Source: Cytobacillus sp. S13-E01 (lineage in GTDB: Bacteria > Bacillota > Bacilli > Bacillales > Bacillaceae_L). Taken from it: 63,637 nucleotides of DNA. Under the pieces are notes generated by a model that saw only the letters and a list, made by a program, of their open reading frames with translations, was not told where the DNA came from and made no database searches. The stretch lies in NCBI RefSeq assembly GCF_029193815.1, contig NZ_JARFVC010000020.1, positions 1-63,637 on the forward strand, written 5' to 3'. The position numbers and the translations under genes are program-made. Below are positions 9,379 to 18,545 of the stretch, piece after piece; position 1 is the stretch's first letter; every line of letters starts with the position of its first letter.

Positions 9379-9846
9379 ACTCATGGAGAGAGTTGTTAAT
9401 AAATACATACGCGAAAAAGTTTTTCAGAGGAAATTGTTTGAAGATGGTATAGAAAAAGTTATAACTACAATAAATTTATCGTGAATAAAATTGTGAATAA
9501 GTGCCAGTCCCTAGGGCGTTCTAGAGGGACTGGCATTTTTTTAAAGAATTATCCTAGTTGGTTCAATACTATTATTAATTTGAGTTAATAATAGTATAGC
9601 TCATCATTATGGGGCAACATCTATAGGGACAAAATAGAAAAAATCGATTCCTTTCTAATCAATCCAGAATGAGCTACACGTGTGTTTTTAATGTTTTGGT
9701 GTAATTTTCCCAAAGACTTATTTCCCTTACGAAACACTTTTATATGTAGTCCATTTATTTCAAACGACACAAAAATGTTACTATAGACCCACTCATATTT
9801 AATTTGATATCCTATTCAAGTACTGAATTTATATGGAGGGCGAAGG
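9379..9846. other. gap with terminator and unexplained open frames
   Basis: A 33-codon frame starting at ATG 9385 (MERVVNKYIREKVFQRK...) lacks a ribosome site but is followed by a strong terminator at 9502. On the minus strand 9632-9812 is open for ~60 codons (includes FEINGLHIKVFRKGNKSLG) without a start codon and may be a gene remnant. Neither is recognised. Confidence 0.3.
9502..9542 (+). terminator. intrinsic terminator
   Basis: TGCCAGTCCCT (from 9502) pairs with AGGGACTGGCA and is followed by T7. Confidence 0.8.
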
Positions 9847-10716
9847 ATGGAAAATGAAAAGTATCATGATCTGAAATTAGGCGAACGTGGAGCAATCATT
9901 AGTATTATTGCATATATCGTTCTTTCTATCATGAAATTAGTTATTGGCTATATGACTGACTCTGCTGCTTTGAAAGCAGACGGTCTAAACAATGCAACCG
10001 ATATCATAGCATCTATTGCTGTACTTATTGGACTAAAGCTTTCACAAAGACCACCTGATAAAGATCATGGTTACGGTCATTGGAAAAGTGAAACAATTGC
10101 ATCAATGTTTGCTTCTTTTATCATGTTAGCCGTTGGTCTACAAGTGTTGGTTGATGCTATTACCTCTTTGTTTCAAGGTGGAAAAGAGTCACCTGACATT
10201 ACTGCTGCTTACGTAGGCATTTTTGCTGCAATAGCCATGTATTTTGTTTATCGTTACAATAAAAAATTGGCTATTAAAATTAATAGTAAAGCCGTGATGG
10301 CAGCCGCAAAAGATAACATTTCAGATGCTTGGGTAAGTATAGGAACAGCTGTAGGTATATTGGGTTCTCAATTTAATATGCCTTGGCTAGACACATTAAC
10401 TGCCTTTATTGTAGGATTATTAATATGTAAAACAGCTTGGGAAATCTTTAAACAAGCTTCTCATGAACTTTCAGATGGATTCGATGAAAATAAGATTCAA
10501 CTTTATCGGGATGTCATTTCAAAAGTAGATGGAGTTAAAGGAATAAAAGAAATTAAAGGGAGAAATTATGGAAATAATGAAGTAATAGATGTAGTGATAC
10601 TTGTAAATTCAACTTTAGACATTAGAGAAGCTCATGATATCGCAACCCATATCGAAAAAGTCATGATAAAAGTTTACGGTGTATATGATGTTCATGTTCA
10701 TGTAGAGCCACATTAG
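9847..10716 (+). CDS. cation diffusion facilitator (CDF) transporter, MneS/YeaB-like
   Basis: 289-residue CDF exporter with six predicted TM segments and a C-terminal cytosolic metallochaperone-like domain (about 205-289). The metal site in TM2 is ADGLNNATDIIAS (DxxxD type), followed by PPDKDHGYGHWKSE; TM5 carries DNISDAWVS. The DGLNN signature and overall layout resemble the Bacillus YeaB/YdfM (MneS/MneP) group, which exports Mn(II). I infer manganese or another divalent metal, driven by proton exchange. ATG 9847 follows GGAGGGCGAAGG. No metal-responsive leader was recognised upstream. Confidence 0.88.
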   Translation: MENEKYHDLKLGERGAIISIIAYIVLSIMKLVIGYMTDSAALKADGLNNATDIIASIAVLIGLKLSQRPPDKDHGYGHWKSETIASMFASFIMLAVGLQVLVDAITSLFQGGKESPDITAAYVGIFAAIAMYFVYRYNKKLAIKINSKAVMAAAKDNISDAWVSIGTAVGILGSQFNMPWLDTLTAFIVGLLICKTAWEIFKQASHELSDGFDENKIQLYRDVISKVDGVKGIKEIKGRNYGNNEVIDVVILVNSTLDIREAHDIATHIEKVMIKVYGVYDVHVHVEPH

Positions 10717-10861
10717 GGACGAAGAAAGCTCGTCTCTCTTCGGGAAGCAGGGACATTCCCTAAATTGGTATTACCTAATTTGCAAATATCATGGATGAGA
10801 GGTTGCCAGACGACAAACCTGTCCCTACGTCCCAAAAATTCAATGTGAAAGGTGAGTTAAA

Positions 10862-11638
10862 GTGACTAACACTACATACAACAATAAATTAGAGGAAACA
10901 ATACTAAGTGCATATAAAAACAATCAGCCCCTTTCCAAAGAAACCTTTCCAGATGAGCTAGAAAAACCAGCGGCTTATCAAATTCAACACGAAGTCACTA
11001 CTAGAAGAAGAACAATTAACAATGAGGAGCTTATAGGGTATAAAATCAGTTTAACGAGTAAGCAAACCCAAAGTTTGTTCAACTCAAATACACCTCTATA
11101 TGGCGCGTTAACAACTTCTAATCTTTCTAATGGAAATATATTACTTAATGACATGTTCTCTCCTCTTATTGAAATCGAGCTAATGTTCCTTGTAAAAGCG
11201 GATCTTTCGACAGAGGATAGTTTGGATGATATTCTTGCTAAAACCAGTGTTGCACCAGGACTTGAAATTCCAGATTCCCGTTTTACAGACTGGTTCCCAA
11301 AGCTTACTTTAGGGCAGATAATTGCGGACAGTGCAGTTGCAGGTAAAGTAATTATAGGTACTCCTATTGAAGGACTTACGTTTGAAAAACTAAATGATGT
11401 GCCTGGTACCCTGAAATTTAATGGCGAAGTTGTTGATAAAGGATCTTCAAGTCAAGTTCTTGAGCATCCTATCAATGCGATAAAATGGCTGATAGACGAA
11501 CTAGCCACCACTGGTCATACAATAAAGAAGGGGATGGTTATCTCATCAGGTACCTTTATTATGCCTAAAGTATTAGAAAAAGGAAGATACGAAGCTACTT
11601 ATGAAGGGATCGGAGAAGTTAGCCTTGATGTTATGTAA
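10862..11638 (+). CDS. 2-keto-4-pentenoate hydratase/FAA-hydrolase family protein
   Basis: 258-residue protein of the MhpD/fumarylacetoacetate-hydrolase superfamily, which hydrates or decarboxylates unsaturated 2-keto acids in meta-cleavage pathways of aromatics. Marks are the IGYKISLTSK segment, PLIEIELMFLVKADL (metal-binding Glu pair), and APGLEIPDSRFTDW. It also has the C-terminal KWLIDELATTGHTIKKGMVISSG. Start is GTG 10862 behind GAAAGGTGAGTTAA. No other aromatic degradation genes are nearby, so the pathway role is unclear. Confidence 0.85.
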   Translation: MTNTTYNNKLEETILSAYKNNQPLSKETFPDELEKPAAYQIQHEVTTRRRTINNEELIGYKISLTSKQTQSLFNSNTPLYGALTTSNLSNGNILLNDMFSPLIEIELMFLVKADLSTEDSLDDILAKTSVAPGLEIPDSRFTDWFPKLTLGQIIADSAVAGKVIIGTPIEGLTFEKLNDVPGTLKFNGEVVDKGSSSQVLEHPINAIKWLIDELATTGHTIKKGMVISSGTFIMPKVLEKGRYEATYEGIGEVSLDVM

Positions 11639-12133
11639 CAGGGACGGAGGGACAGGTTTTTTGTCCGAGTGAATTTTTTTCTTTTAACCAGATAATTAGG
11701 GGACGGTGTATCTTTATTTTAGAAAGGTTTAACTTGGGTGAAGACTACTTTGACAAACAGAAACAACAATCAATTGTACGCCATTCTCTTGCCTAACTTC
11801 TCGCCGAAGGGAATCTGAACTTGAAAAAGCCGGCAGTTGGGCTTTCTCAAAAGATAAGAAAGTATAATAGTTTGTACTTAGTTTTAGTGTCTAGCTCCGG
11901 ATGCCCTCGGCTCTATGGTATAAGCCAAGCCGATAGGCGGGCGCCCTGCGCTTTTCTTATGATTCCCCACGGAAAATAAGTGCCTAGACCAGAAATCAAC
12001 GGACAAAATTAATAGAACTATCCAAAATAACAACAATCCTTTAGACAACAGCCAAAAAATTATAAAAAAAACTGGTTCCTACCAATACAAAAACCATATA
12101 TATAGAGTAAAAGCCTAACAGGAGTAGATATAG
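11639..12133. other. gap containing short hairpins and an R1 repeat copy
   Basis: A short hairpin GGACAGG-TTTTTT-GTCC lies at 11651-11665. The rest is the R1 copy marked separately plus AT-rich DNA ahead of the MFS gene. No gene is seen. Confidence 0.6.
11853..11960 (+). repeat. R1 repeat, internally deleted copy
   Basis: Carries the right-end segment AGTTTGTACTTAGTTTTAGTG and CTAGCTCC, then CTATGGTATAAGCC, CCGATAGGCGGGCGCCCTGCGC and TTTTCTTAT, the opposite end of the full-length element. The middle hairpins present in the copy at 20101 are missing. Confidence 0.85.
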
Positions 12134-13390
12134 TTGGACAAACAAAATAGCCGATTTAGATGGGTTGTATTTGCTTCTGTATTGTTTACTTATGTGTTAA
12201 TGTCAGGCCAACGAACCGCTCCGGGATTGATTACAGACCAAGTCATGTTGGATTTTAATGTAACGGCTACAACCATTGGGTTACTAACAAGTATTCAATT
12301 TTTTGTGTACACTGGTTTGCAAATTCCCATGGGGATTTTAGCCGATCGGTATGGACCTAATTTTTTTCTCATAATTGGTGCCATTCTTACAGGAGTAGGT
12401 ACAATCATCTACAGTCTTAGTACGCATGAATTTATCTTGTTTTTTGCCAGAATTTTGACCGGGACAGGGGATGCGACCATCTGGGTGAATATGGTGTTAA
12501 TTTTGAGCCAGTGGTTTAATGCAAAGGAGTTTACGAGATTAATTGGTGTGGCAGCGATGACAGGGAGCCTCGGTTTTCTATTGGCGACCGTTCCTTTCTC
12601 CTTAATGATTGACTTCCTAGGATGGAGGGCAGCATTTTTTTCACTAGGCCTACTATTATGTTTAAGTAGCATTCTCCTTTATTTTGTACTCTTAAAAAAA
12701 CCGAACCAACTGGTATTTAGTAAAAGTGAAATACAACGTGAAAAAACATTCGTTTTACTACGAAGAATATTTTCGAATCGACAATCATGGTCTTTATTTT
12801 TATGTCACTTTGGGATTGTTGGAACATATGTTGGATTTATCAGTTCTTGGGGAGTGCCTTACGGGATGAATGTGTATGAAATGACACGTTTAGATGCGAG
12901 TCAGTTGATTATGATTGGTTTAATCGGGGCACTTATTGGAGCACCTCTAGCAGGTTGGATTTCTAGTCGGTTAGGGATGATTAAACGGCCGTATATTGTT
13001 GTACACTCTATTCTTTTGGTTAGTTGGTCAACCTTTCTTGTATTTAATGGCAACCCACCATTTATCTTGTTAATTATACTTTTCTTTATTATCGGCCTCG
13101 CATATGGGGCAAATGCTTTAACTTTTGCCGCTGTTCGTCAATCTTTTCCTATAAAGGAAACTGGCATTGTCTCTGGATTCGCGAATACAGGTGGATTTTT
13201 AAGTGCGATATTACTGCCAAGCATTTTTGGAAAAATATTGGACCATTCTGAGGCTGTTTCGGGTAGTTTAAGTGATGGATATTACTATGGTTTTATCACT
13301 CCAGTTATCTTCTCCATGATTGGCTTACTTGGAGTCATTCTATTAAAGGAAAAGCGTCAATTGGAGGAGGTAAAGCCAGGTAGCCACTAA
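12134..13390 (+). CDS. MFS transporter
   Basis: 418-residue major facilitator with 12 predicted TM segments. The loop 2-3 signature is GILADRYGPN, TM4 is FFARILTGTGDATIW and the second-half loop is GWISSRLGMIKR. It looks like the NNP/oxalate-formate or hexuronate-type MFS groups, but the substrate cannot be told. Start is TTG 12134 behind ACAGGAGTAGATA. A short unrelated reading frame follows, with no clear operon partner. Confidence 0.85.
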   Translation: MDKQNSRFRWVVFASVLFTYVLMSGQRTAPGLITDQVMLDFNVTATTIGLLTSIQFFVYTGLQIPMGILADRYGPNFFLIIGAILTGVGTIIYSLSTHEFILFFARILTGTGDATIWVNMVLILSQWFNAKEFTRLIGVAAMTGSLGFLLATVPFSLMIDFLGWRAAFFSLGLLLCLSSILLYFVLLKKPNQLVFSKSEIQREKTFVLLRRIFSNRQSWSLFLCHFGIVGTYVGFISSWGVPYGMNVYEMTRLDASQLIMIGLIGALIGAPLAGWISSRLGMIKRPYIVVHSILLVSWSTFLVFNGNPPFILLIILFFIIGLAYGANALTFAAVRQSFPIKETGIVSGFANTGGFLSAILLPSIFGKILDHSEAVSGSLSDGYYYGFITPVIFSMIGLLGVILLKEKRQLEEVKPGSH

Positions 13391-13397
13391 TCTTATA

Positions 13398-13589
13398 GTG
13401 TCATTAACAGACTGTAATCCTAGTTGTTCATATCTAAATCTATACATGTGTCATAGGAATGGGAGAGATGTAGAGAAACGAGCTTTAGCCTTGAAAATGC
13501 ATGAGGAAGGTCTTGAAGTCTCTTTAGTGGCTAAGCTATCAGAATTAAGTAAATATGAAATTCAAGAACTAAAAAACAAAAGAGACTAG
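13398..13589 (+). pseudogene. short fragment, possible Rpn-family nuclease C-terminus
   Basis: The last ~35 residues (DVEKRALALKMHEEGLEV then LVAKLSELSKYEIQEL) look like the C-terminal tail of Rpn/PD-(D/E)XK putative transposase-nucleases, where an alpha-helical 'LxxGxsxexIaxxtgLsxeeI' pattern ends the protein. The catalytic domain is absent. There is no ribosome site before the apparent start. Assignment to Rpn is tentative; it could also be an unrelated small protein. Confidence 0.4.
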
Positions 13590-13744
13590 TATTCAATCAT
13601 TACAGTTTTAGCTCTTTTTATCAGTATTTTTGATAATAGGTCGATTAATTGTCATACATAAGACGGAATACCAACGGTGAATAACCAATCTGTCTAAAAT
13701 GAACAGTTCGAGAGTTCAGGTTAAGTTTGCTTGCCCTAGCAACA

Positions 13745-13791
13745 AAAGGAAAAGGTAGAGCAACTTAAGTTGTGGCTCTACCTTTTCCTTT
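13745..13791. terminator. bidirectional terminator
   Basis: AAAGGAAAAGGTAGAGC pairs with GCTCTACCTTTTCCTTT and lies between convergent genes. It overlaps the stop region of the minus-strand gene. Confidence 0.8.
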
Positions 13792-14670
13792 ATAGATGAA
13801 ACTCCATTCCTTCTTTTGCCATTTTAAACCCTCTATTAATAAGATTAGCATGTTCTGAATTTGTTGAATTTAATACAGGGTTTGTATGATTAAAATGCAG
13901 GAAGTAAACTTCACAGCTTTTATTATCAACGACTTCCTGTAACAAATCCATTGAATTCGTTATATAAGGATGAGGAATTTCTTTATAATTTCTTCCTAAT
14001 TGCATTAATTCATCGGCCGAATAAAATGTTGCATCGATAAAGCAATAATCCACATTTGAAGCCATTTCTATCAGGCTAAGATCCCAATCCTCCCACCGAT
14101 CAATATCAGGGATATATAGAATCTTTTTATTTGGTCCACTGATAATAAAAGCAAAGGTTTCGGAAAATTCGTTTCGATGGGGTACATCTATTGGAGTAAT
14201 CGTTAAATGCTCCAACGATACATCTTCAGCCACTTTTAAACGATTGATTTTAATATTATTTAATTCGATTAATTGCTTCCATGGAGCATGATCTGTTAAC
14301 ATTTTCGTGATTTTTCACCAGCAAGCACATCCAACTCTTTCGTTGACATTGCTTCTCTTCCTAGAAATATTATACCAGTGTAATGACCAATATGAGCGTG
14401 AGTTAGAAAAATACCATCTAATTTCATTGAATCTTTTTGTTCTTTATTTACCAAAAGTAATTGATCTTTAAAGTCAGGTGTGGCATCTATCAAATACCAC
14501 TTTTTAAAATCGGGCAAAAGGATCCCAAGTGATGAAGCATATCTTTTACTGTCTGGATTATTAATCGCCTCTATACAATTGTTACAAAAACAATTTGGTT
14601 GTGGAATGCCACCATCTTGTGCTGTACCTATTATTTTGACTGTAATTGTTGATTCTACCAAAATGTTCAC
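13790..14670 (-). pseudogene. PqqB-like MBL-fold hydrolase, single-base frameshift
   Basis: Two overlapping minus frames make one protein: 14670-14296 (VKIIGTAQDGGIPQPNC, zinc motif FLTHAHIGHYTG) and 14302-13790 (TPIDVPHRNEFSETFAF, YIPDIDRWEDWD, FIDATFYSADEL, HFNHTNPVLN). The order and motifs are those of the PqqB-like metallo-beta-lactamase family, about 290 residues. The break lies at an A-run before ATGTTAACA, and one missing A would restore the frame. No other pqq genes are present. The N-terminal start at 14670 has a weak AGGATG ribosome site. It is either a real pseudogene or a sequencing error in a homopolymer. Confidence 0.85.
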
Positions 14671-14682
14671 ATCCTATATAGG

Positions 14683-14958
14683 TTAAATTGATTCTTGTAC
14701 TGGCTGAGATAGTGGGGGAGTAGATGCTGTATCCACATAATCCTTTTTTGCGATTGAAATACCAGTATATCCATAGAAGATATTAATAAGAATGACTAGG
14801 TATGCAAAGAAGATAAATGGGATAAAGGCTGTAGGACTACTATTTATTTCCTCAGAACCCGCTAGATTTGGTGATGAATTGATTTGAACAATGGGGTAAG
14901 GGAGCCTTATTTTTGGGTAAAGATTGTGTTTACTGATACGTATTACATATAAATGGTG
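14683..14958 (-). pseudogene. C-terminal fragment of an unrecognised membrane protein
   Basis: An open frame of 91 codons with no start codon ends at TAA 14683. It reads ...NLYPKIRLPYPIVQINSSPN..., then one hydrophobic helix (AFIPFIFFAYLVILINIFYG) and a cytosolic tail. It looks like the last TM segment of a larger integral protein, with a faint similarity in pattern to the ends of cytochrome bd subunit II. No family is asserted. Confidence 0.4.
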
Positions 14959-15008
14959 TCATATCACCTTTATAGCTAATGCCGTACTTATGTATTTCAT
15001 CATTACGA

Positions 15009-15046
15009 AAGCCCAGTTTTGTTAATGTTTTAACAAGACTGGGCTT
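15009..15046. terminator. strong inverted repeat, probable terminator
   Basis: AAGCCCAG-TTTTGTTAA pairs with TTAACAAGA-CTGGGCTT. It lies downstream of the minus-strand transporter at 15106. The T-tract is weak. Confidence 0.55.
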
Positions 15047-15105
15047 AAATACTATATTCTTTCAAGCGTATTCGGTTTGATGGGAAACATGGGGATGGTA
15101 TTACT

Positions 15106-16530
15106 TTACCAGATAAATAAAGCAACAATGGTTGATATGACTAGACCTATGATAACCGGCTTGAAGTTTTTTCGAACAAGATCCATAACAGGAACTCCAC
15201 ATAACCCCGCAACAGCGACAAGGGAGGACCAGGCAATGATTGTTCCTCCACCAGTCCAAATCGAACCCATTTGTCCTATAGCTGCAAGGGTAGATGGATC
15301 AACTGAATTTGATGCTAATGCCCCTGATAATGCACCTGTTAATGGTAATCCAGAAAATCCAGATCCATCTAAACCGGTGATGATTCCGATGAGTAAAATC
15401 CCAAAGGCCGTTAATACCATATTCTCAGGGATGACCGTCTGACCTGCCTGAACTAAATCAAAAAGGAAGGCTGGACTGGCTTGATCTCCGAGAGATAAAA
15501 TACTTGCCGAAAAATCTCCACTACCAAGGAAGAAGAAGCCTGCTATTGGAATAACGGGTCCCATTGCTTTAAATGCAAAAACAAATCCTTCCGTTATATG
15601 CTCACTAATTCTCTCTAAAGCTTCACTTTTGTCTTTTGTAAGAGTAGCTAAGGCGAGTAATAGAACGGCAACCCCGCCAATAAATGCAGCACCATCTCCA
15701 CCTTCAAATCCACCCATTCGGCCGCCACTCAGCTTTGTGTAAATCATGAAAATCATCACTGCAAGCATCGATAAAGGAACTAAAATCGCAAAAAATTTAC
15801 TTTTTACTCCCTGATGAACAGGTTTATTTTTACCAGCTTCATCCTGCTTACTTTGTAGTAGGATTAATTCTTTTTCGATAATAGGGTCATCCGATTTACG
15901 CATGTGCTTTCTGAACCCTAGGTAACCAAGTAGAATTGCGACGATACCGGCTACAAGTGATAATACTAGTGCCTTTTGGGCAACAAGGGCCTGATCAATT
16001 CCTGCGGCTGTAGCACTTAAGCCAGGAGCAACTTGGATGACATAATCTGAAGAAAGTGCCATTCCTTGACCAGCAAGGGCTACTGCCATAGCGGCACCCA
16101 TTACAGGTAAACCGGCTCTTACGGCTGCTGGTACGAGTAATGCACAAATGAGAGGAACTGCTGGAGTAGGCCAGAAAAAGAGAGAAATAGCATATGTGAC
16201 TGCGACGAGTGTAAAATAAGCAATATGGCCATTCTTCATCACCTTTTTTATAGGAGAAATCATTTGTTTATCTGCGCCCAGATCCTTTAATGATTGAAGT
16301 AAAGCAACCATAAACGTAATAATTAAAAAAATACTAAACAATTCTTTTGCAGCGGTTAAATTTGCGTTAAAAACGGAAGTGAAACCACCTACAAGACTCC
16401 CTTTATAAACCCACGCTACAAGGAACGTACCTAATAAAGTCGGTAAAACGACACCCTTCTTGAAAATCATGGTTAATATAACAGCCAAGGTAACAAGGAA
16501 ATATAACCAATGAGCGAGTGTTAATGTCAT
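15106..16530 (-). CDS. ion-transporter-superfamily membrane protein (GntP/DcuC-like)
   Basis: 474-residue integral membrane protein with about 12 TM segments and a charged cytosolic loop near residues 205-245. The pattern (two similar halves, re-entrant-like Gly/Pro-rich stretches such as FFWPTPAVPLICALLVPAA and GLDGSGFSGLPLTGAL) fits the ion-transporter superfamily that includes gluconate, C4-dicarboxylate and Na+/H+ carriers. The substrate is unknown. ATG 16530 follows GGAGGGATTTTAG. Alone on the minus strand. Confidence 0.7.
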   Translation of the reverse strand: MTLTLAHWLYFLVTLAVILTMIFKKGVVLPTLLGTFLVAWVYKGSLVGGFTSVFNANLTAAKELFSIFLIITFMVALLQSLKDLGADKQMISPIKKVMKNGHIAYFTLVAVTYAISLFFWPTPAVPLICALLVPAAVRAGLPVMGAAMAVALAGQGMALSSDYVIQVAPGLSATAAGIDQALVAQKALVLSLVAGIVAILLGYLGFRKHMRKSDDPIIEKELILLQSKQDEAGKNKPVHQGVKSKFFAILVPLSMLAVMIFMIYTKLSGGRMGGFEGGDGAAFIGGVAVLLLALATLTKDKSEALERISEHITEGFVFAFKAMGPVIPIAGFFFLGSGDFSASILSLGDQASPAFLFDLVQAGQTVIPENMVLTAFGILLIGIITGLDGSGFSGLPLTGALSGALASNSVDPSTLAAIGQMGSIWTGGGTIIAWSSLVAVAGLCGVPVMDLVRKNFKPVIIGLVISTIVALFIW

Positions 16531-16592
16531 CTAAAATCCCTCCTTTTTCACCTTATGTGAACCTCTTCAGGTTTGATTTATACTATGCACAC

Positions 16593-16843
16593 ATGCCTAG
16601 TTTTGTGATGTACAAAGAAAACTATCTTATCGATTTTTTGAACAAGCAATTAACAGAGGAAGCTAAACAGGTAGGAGAATACTAGGTAAGGTCCATGTTG
16701 ATGTAGGGATAAGATTTGTCATTGATTCTTACTCTTCTCTTACAACGAATGACAATCTTCCAGAGAAAGTAACAGAATTGGAAGAAACCGAAGCAGAGTT
16801 TTACCATTCGCTTCACAGGTTAAAAGGTCTTATCGGGAGGTAA
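16593..16843 (+). pseudogene. unrecognised short protein, frameshifted
   Basis: ATG 16593 opens a frame (MPSFVMYKENYLIDFLNKQL...) that stops at 16683. A +1 frame then continues as GKVHVDVGIRFVIDSYSSL, then TTNDNLPEKVTELEETEAEF and HSLHRLKGLIGR, ending at 16843. Together they read as one ~80-residue protein with a single frameshift. No family is recognised. Confidence 0.4.
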
Positions 16844-16958
16844 TCATTTTGCGGATGATAAAAGGGTTAACAATCCAAAAAAACCGTAGACATCTTAAAC
16901 TTGACTGAGGGTAAAGTGAAAATCACTTTATACCAAGCGTTAGAAGCCTAAAAACCAG

Positions 16959-17358
16959 ATGATCAAGGAGGGCTATAATCATCAAGCGAATAATGATAAT
17001 CCCGTTATTGATGAAACATTGACTAGATTCCAAAAGATCGAATTAAATGAAGAAGAGAAAAGGGAAATTCACTTGAAGATGATGAATTCTTTAGAAAAAA
17101 CAAAGCCTCGGAAAAAAATGTGGGATGTGCGACCACCAGACCTTAGTACGGTTTTGGCTGGAATATTATTTATTGCTGGTGGATACCATTTTGCCTCAGA
17201 GACGATTTTCTTTAGAGAATGCAAAGCAACGTCTGTTAAATGAAGAATTGGACAATTTAAAAGGGGAACAAAACAGCAAAACGAGGTTGTCGGAAAAAGG
17301 TTGTAGTGATCAAATTAAAAGTAGAAATCCCATTTTGGCGGGATTTCTACGGGTTTAA
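16959..17358 (+). pseudogene. single-TM protein with frameshift (possible anti-sigma-like)
   Basis: Frame one (16959-17243) gives an acidic/basic N-terminus with ELNEEEKREIHLKMMNSLE, then a TM helix (LSTVLAGILFIAGGYHFA), then nonsense. The second frame resumes the natural sequence FSLENAKQRLLNEELDNLKG to 17358. One base change near 17205-17215 would join them. The layout (short N-terminal region, one TM, short tail) recalls small anti-sigma-type membrane proteins, but no diagnostic motif is visible. AAGGAGGG lies inside the apparent N-terminus, so the original start may also be lost. Confidence 0.4.
17321..17350 (+). terminator. hairpin GTAGAAATCCC / GGGATTTCTAC
   Basis: Perfect 11-bp stem (17321-17331 with 17340-17350) with a weak T-tract. 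Probable terminator for the preceding broken gene. Confidence 0.55.
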
Positions 17359-17380
17359 GTCCAAAGTCTGGCTAAAAAAC

Positions 17381-17420
17381 CAGATCCCAGGGACATAGAT
17401 CCTTTGCGATCTGTTTTTTT
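17381..17420 (+). terminator. intrinsic terminator
   Basis: CAGATC (17381) pairs with GATCTG (17408-17413) and is followed by T7. Confidence 0.55.
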
Positions 17421-17581
17421 CTTACTCTAATGTTTTCCTATAATATAATTTTTTATAATTACTAGTTTATGTTTTTTTACATTTGATAGGATAAATCTAA
17501 AAAAGGGATGGCAGAAGATAGTACGAAAGGAAATGTGCCAGGAGCATGAAATATTCACGCTCCTACGCTCTAAAAAACAAA

Positions 17582-18172
17582 TCAATAATCAGTTTCAATT
17601 AACTTTCTATCTAAATAAGATTCTATGACTTCACTAATTTGGAATGAAACCTGAGGTAAATCATAGTTTTGGAAGACATGTTCACATTCGGTGTTATAAG
17701 CCATCGTTTTGTCATAGTAGTCCATATGGCGTTGAATAGCTAAATCATCGTCGCCACGTTCTTTTTGTCTTTGAATAACAGTATCCCTGTCTGCTGAAAT
17801 AAAGATTCGTACAACCTGATCTTTATACAAGTCTTTTAGAAGCTGGGCACCTTCTATATTCATTGTTAAATAAACAACTTTATGTTTGTTGAAAATTTTT
17901 TTAATATCTATTTCACGAATACCGTAATGGTAGCCATGAATATCAACACTCTCTAAAAATTCATCTTGTTGCTTCATTTGCAGAAACGTATCCTCACTTA
18001 CAAAGTGATAATCTTTTCCATTGTTTTCGAAAGGACGGGGGGCACGAGTAGTAAATGAGGGGACTGTTTCCATGTCGAAAGCTGTCGAAACCATTTTAGC
18101 TAACGTTTTTCTTCCTGATCCATCTGGACCTGTGTAAATGAATAGCATCTCTTTTTCTTTTAACTGATACAT
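17582..18172 (-). CDS. guanylate-kinase-like P-loop protein
   Basis: 196-residue protein of the guanylate-kinase fold. The P-loop is GPDGSGRKTLAK (residues 14-25). The GMP-binding region is FTTRAPRPFENNGKDYHFV, followed by EFLESVDIHGYHYG. The lid is RIFISADRDTVIQRQKERGDDD. It differs from housekeeping Gmk (the usual GPSGVGKGT is changed), so it may be a divergent kinase or a nucleotide-binding regulator. The open frame reaches 18349, but ATG 18172 has the AAGGAGGATTCT ribosome site. A second gmk elsewhere in the genome is likely. Confidence 0.82.
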   Translation of the reverse strand: MYQLKEKEMLFIYTGPDGSGRKTLAKMVSTAFDMETVPSFTTRAPRPFENNGKDYHFVSEDTFLQMKQQDEFLESVDIHGYHYGIREIDIKKIFNKHKVVYLTMNIEGAQLLKDLYKDQVVRIFISADRDTVIQRQKERGDDDLAIQRHMDYYDKTMAYNTECEHVFQNYDLPQVSFQISEVIESYLDRKLIETDY

Positions 18173-18510
18173 AGAATCCTCCTTAAGTATATGAAGTAAT
18201 ATTTGATAATTCTGTAAATTATTATACCATAACTTGGACGAAATATCATATTTTGTTTGTGAATGTTTGTTGTAGTGGAATCGTTTTTCGAGCAAAAAGA
18301 AAGCCCACAACAATCGTAACAACGTAATTAACGCGACACTAAAGCACAACTCTTTCGTTTGAACGACATCTACTAGGCCTTTTAATTGTCGTTCCGGCTC
18401 AAGTTTTCAATTATGGAGGAGAAGGAAGTCCATTAGTCACCTTAGGGCTTGGGCTAGACGTCAGTGGACATATAAAAGAAACTCATATGGTATGATTTTC
18501 TATACATGTA
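18173..18510. other. gap with an unrecognised C-terminal tail
   Basis: Plus-strand open stretch about 18370-18495 ends ...LLIVVPAQVFNYGGEGSPL, then LVTLGLGLDVSGHIKETHMV, stop at 18493. It looks like the end of a lost gene; the family is not recognised. Confidence 0.3.
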
Positions 18511-18545
18511 AAAAGCTAAAGGTACAAATTTCACCTTTAGCTTTT
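18511..18545. terminator. bidirectional terminator
   Basis: AAAAGCTAAAGGT pairs with ACCTTTAGCTTTT and overlaps the stop of the minus-strand gene at 18537. Confidence 0.8.
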
